Source of the DNA: Prorocentrum cordatum
Taxonomy: Eukaryota > Sar > Dinophyceae > Prorocentrales > Prorocentraceae
Assembly: GCA_963575745.1 (NCBI GenBank)
Contig: CAUYUJ010016155.1
Span: forward strand, 38,501 to 102,500
Reading direction: 5' to 3'
DNA: 64,000 nucleotides
Below the pieces are notes generated by a model. That model was not told the origin of the DNA and searched no databases. It saw only the letters and a program-made list of their open reading frames with translations. How positions within the stretch are numbered: position 1 is the stretch's first letter; each line of letters opens with the position of its first letter. The position numbers and the translations under genes were made by a program. Of the stretch, positions 61,500 through 64,000 are shown piece by piece.

Positions 61500-61865
61500 A
61501 GAACGCCGTCTGGGCATTTTGGAGGCTTTGGGGGGCCGTCCTGGGGCCCTCTTGGGCCGTGCTGGGGCCTTCTTGGGCCGTCTTGGGGAGCTGGGGCCCT
61601 CCAGAGGTCTTCTGAAGCCATCTAGGGCCCTCTGGGGGGCCTCCAATGGTCTTCTTGGGGGGTCTCCCATGGCTTTCGTGGGTCTCTCTTGGGAGCCTTC
61701 TGGGGGTATCTCGGGCTTTTTGTAGGCAGTCTCGGGGCTCTCTGAGGGAGTCTTGGGGCCCTCGTGGGCCGTCTTCAAACCCTCTGGGGGGCGTCTTGGG
61801 CCGTCTTGGCGCGATATCGGGGGCCCATCGGGCCGTCTTGGACGCTGCGAAGACCCAAAAAGCGG

Positions 61866-61906
<41 letters not shown>

Positions 61907-62170
61907 TCCCAAGGAATGGGACGATTTGTGCTTCTTCCGGGCTCTCTTAACGGCCTCTTGGGGCGTCTTGGGGGCCTCGTGGGCCGTCTTCGGACCATCG
62001 AGGTTCCTCTTGGAGCGCTCTTGTGCTGTCTTGGGTCTCTCTTCCGCCTCTCCGATGACCCCTCTGATCGCTTTGAGTCTGCTCGCAAGGCCCGGCAAGG
62101 CGCCGTGGGAGGCCTGGAAGTGCCAGCGGGCCTTTTCCAAGGGCGTCCCGGGGGCCGACGAGACGTCCGA
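61500..62170 (-). repeat. bipartite GGCC repeat, copy 5 (reverse), with (TA)n in the spacer
   Basis: GGGCCGTCTTGGGG-type units in two blocks. The spacer (61850-61935) includes CGCTGCGAAGACCC, a (TA)17 run (61870-61903) and ATTCCCAAGGAATGGG. Read on the minus strand the junction GCAGCGTCCAAGACGGCCC matches the GACGCTCCAAGACGGCC junctions of the other copies. Confidence 0.8.
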
Positions 62171-62639
62171 AAGGGCGTCCCTGGGGGGGGGGTCCGGTTT
62201 TGGGGGGGGGCGGGAGGGGAATTTTGGGTAATAGAAAAATAGGGATAGGAATATAAATCAGAATGCGTCACAAGGATCGATAGAAACACACTGTCTGGGG
62301 CCCACGCTGGCTAACATACCTACTTTCAACGACCGCCACGGATCGAAAAAAGCCCGGCCTCGGAGAGGGTGACCCTGGGCAAGAGACCTCTGGGGCAGGG
62401 CCTGCCAACCGCGGCACATTGCGATAGCTGCGACCTGCGTTGAGGGGGCAACGTTAGGAGCCGACCAGCTCGGAGGGGGGGGAACATCGAGCTGGAATCG
62501 GGGATACAGCGCCTATAGATCGGCGATTGGCCCCCGACAGTAAATCCTTACGGTCCTGTGCGGGGTGGGCTATCGGGCCACTGTCGGCGAGGAATGGGCG
62601 GTTGGGGGTCGATGAATCCTCACCCTGGGCCTCTCTTGG
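62171..62639. other. no gene seen
   Basis: Unique-looking sequence with a possible stem: CCCCCGACAGT (62531) and ACTGTCGGCG (62580). No rRNA or tRNA match was recognised. Confidence 0.45.
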
Positions 62640-62800
62640 CGGTGCGCAGAAGGGGGTGGAGGGAGGGGGTAAGGCTTCTTAGAAGGAGGCCGCTGCTTAG
62701 AAGGCGCCGGCCTTACATCTATAGATAAGGCCCGCGCCTTCGAAGAAGCAGTGGTGCTTCTAAGAAGCCCTCCCCCCTCCCCCCCCCTCTGCGCGTGGCA
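62640..62800. repeat. about 160-bp near-perfect palindrome
   Basis: GGCTTCTTAGAAG (62673-62685) pairs with CTTCTAAGAAGCC (62757-62769), AAGGCGC with GCGCCTT, and GGCCTTA with TAAGGCC around a CTATAG centre (62719-62724). G-rich sequence outside the left arm faces C-rich sequence outside the right arm, so the symmetry extends to the GTGCGCAGA/CTCTGCGCG ends. It may be a MITE or a hairpin-forming regulatory unit; a half copy lies at 21543-21640. Confidence 0.85.
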
Positions 62801-62819
62801 GACTCTCCCCCTGGCGTTG

Positions 62820-63010
62820 CCCCTGAGCTTGGCTGGGGAAACCGAAAGGTACCGGTACCGCTACTTCCTGGACCTCTACAGGAGTGCGTTCTGACCAGGA
62901 ATTCGAGGCGAATCCAGCGGTGGCGACGACGGAGGCCCAGGAGGCCCAAAAAGGGGAAAACGAGGGGAGGGTAGAGGTATGGGTACCTTTCCCTCCTCCG
63001 ATTGGCTGGC
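62820..63010 (+). repeat. dispersed module B, copy 2
   Basis: Partner of 6050-6260; it directly follows the palindrome. Confidence 0.75.
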
Positions 63011-63062
63011 TCCCCGAAATCGCCGCGCCAGAGATCACTCCGGTGAATTGAGCAGGGACCGA

Positions 63063-63264
63063 CCGTCCCGGCATTTCTATAGGCCTACCACGAAATTTTC
63101 TCAGAACCCAGATATGTTCTAAGAACAAAAACAATGTTTTTGATACATACACCCGATGTGCTGAAACAAGACAGTCCCAGCCAGAAATGTTCTGAGAACA
63201 TTTCGTGCGGACCACAAAAAACTCTTAGAGCATTCTCTGGTAGGCCTACAGGCAAGCTGGGACG
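63063..63264. mobile_element. MITE-like element, family 2, copy 2
   Basis: The left end CGTCCCGGCATTTCTATAGG, CCTACC is mirrored by GGTAGGCCTACAGGCAAGCT, GGGACG at the right. The interior shares ACAGTCCCAGCCAGAAATGTT, GAACATTTCGTG and GACCACAAAA with 47254-47470. Confidence 0.8.
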
Positions 63265-63507
63265 CTTCTCCACTGCTTGCAATGAAGGGTCGCTCCGGCG
63301 GCCCGCCGGGCCCGGGGTCCTGCAGCCCCAGGGGCCGGCCCAGGCCGCCGCAGGCCTGGCCGCAGGCCGCGAACGCCGCGTGCACCGAGCCGGCGTGGCG
63401 CAGCAGCCTCGCGCGAGGATGGCGCGGAGACGGCCACCCAGAGATCCAACGTAGTCACGCATTGAAAAAAACAAGACGGCGGTTTTTCGTTAAGTTCGGC
63501 CCCTAGG
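63265..63507. other. no gene seen, GC-rich
   Basis: GCCGGGCCC/CCGCAGGCCTGG-rich sequence with open frames on both strands and no motif. Confidence 0.4.
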
Positions 63508-63640
63508 GGCCCTCGCCAGGCCTCGGGACCGTCAAAAAACGACTCAGGACGAAAAACCCGTCCTGGGAAATGCGTCGAGACTACCAGGGACCCCGTATTG
63601 AAAAAATCACGACATCGGATCTTAGGGCAGGCGACTTTGG
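63508..63640 (+). repeat. dispersed module C, copy 3
   Basis: GGGACCGTCAAAAAACGACT, CAGGACGAAAAACCCGTCCTGGGA and TGCGTCGAGA match 21448-21545 and 7000-7130. AAATCACGACATCGGATCTTAGGG then resembles AAATCATGACGTCGGGGGTCTCAGGG at 7097-7122. Confidence 0.75.
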
Positions 63641-64000
63641 GATCGAGGACCCCTGATATCCTGGCGATTCAATTTTTTCGAGCCAGGCGTTTCGCATAAT
63701 TCCGGGCCCCGGGGTCCTCACACATCGATCTGGCTCGTAAAACGGCGCAGAAAGATAGGGTCTGGGGCTCCGGGCTCGATTTTTCACGTCGTCTTCAATT
63801 TTTGAGACGTCGGATCTCAGGGGCCCATCGGTCGGAAGAAGTGAGCACTTGGGAACAGGAAGCAGGAAGGCGTCGAAAAAAGACTGGGCTTCCGCCCGCG
63901 CCCGAGGGAGGAAAAGGAAAGCCCACTCCGTGATCGAAGTGGGAAGGAGCCTGCTCAAGCAGCTTGGAGCCTGAGTGTCCGAAGAAAAAGACTTCCAACA
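63641..64000. other. no supported gene at the window end
   Basis: TTTTTGAGACGTCGGATCTC (63797) echoes the end of module C, so repeat sequence continues. Short open frames lack motifs and are cut by the window edge. Confidence 0.4.

Noticed and set aside
62345-62640. Possible structured RNA gene
   Set aside because: One short stem only; no match to 5S, U-snRNA or SRP features that I recognise.

Overview
The window reads as nuclear DNA of a dinoflagellate-like protist. The evidence is the type of retroelements, the very high load of simple and dispersed repeats, the GC-rich composition, the near absence of ordinary host genes, and possible very short introns. The copia and LINE proteins resemble polyproteins I recall from Symbiodiniaceae and Prorocentrum genomes. 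No search was run, so the taxon is an inference. I saw no rRNA, tRNA, CRISPR, bacterial operon or convincing spliced-leader sequence.

Layout. 0-7.9 kb is repeat DNA: a 73-bp tandem repeat, AGG/TCC tracts, a 1.8-kb TCA/TCG field with a foldback element inside it, and GGA tracts. 7.9-10.3 kb (minus) holds the best host-gene candidates: a possible three-exon gene with 56- and 52-bp introns, and a small frameshifted ORF below it. 10.9-13.2 kb is a 77-bp satellite array split by a 1.1-kb insertion with a 14-bp target duplication. 13.2-15.3 kb (minus) is the decayed 5' part of a copia-like retrotransposon: a small membrane ORF, then gag with a damaged zinc knuckle and four stop codons. 15.4-23.4 kb is dispersed repeats, MITE-like elements and tandem repeats.

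23.4-29.7 kb (minus) is a long LINE: an N-terminal domain, an APE-type endonuclease and a reverse transcriptase with all catalytic motifs, a Cys/His C-terminal motif and a long extension. It is broken by two frame changes rather than stops. 31.6-32.6 kb is almost pure TCC. 34.3-41.3 kb (plus) is a second, longer copia-type element in several frames: small membrane ORF, acidic ORF, coiled-coil gag-like ORF, a domain whose motif layout recalls a cytosine methyltransferase, integrase, reverse transcriptase and RNase H.

41.3-49.8 kb holds foldback and MITE elements and two possible isolated exons. 49.8-55.0 kb is an extremely CpG-rich block with uninterpretable overlapping ORFs. 55.4-57.8 kb is a hexanucleotide satellite followed by a two-level tandem duplication. 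58-64 kb is a repeat mosaic with a large palindrome and further copies of modules seen earlier.

Two patterns run through the window. A small set of dispersed modules (a bipartite GGCC-rich repeat, three MITE-like families, a palindrome and several 100-200-bp blocks) recurs in different combinations. Nearly every break in an otherwise good coding frame is a +1, insertion-like shift, often in or beside a G or C run. That points to insertion-biased sequence error or a mutational bias more than to random decay.
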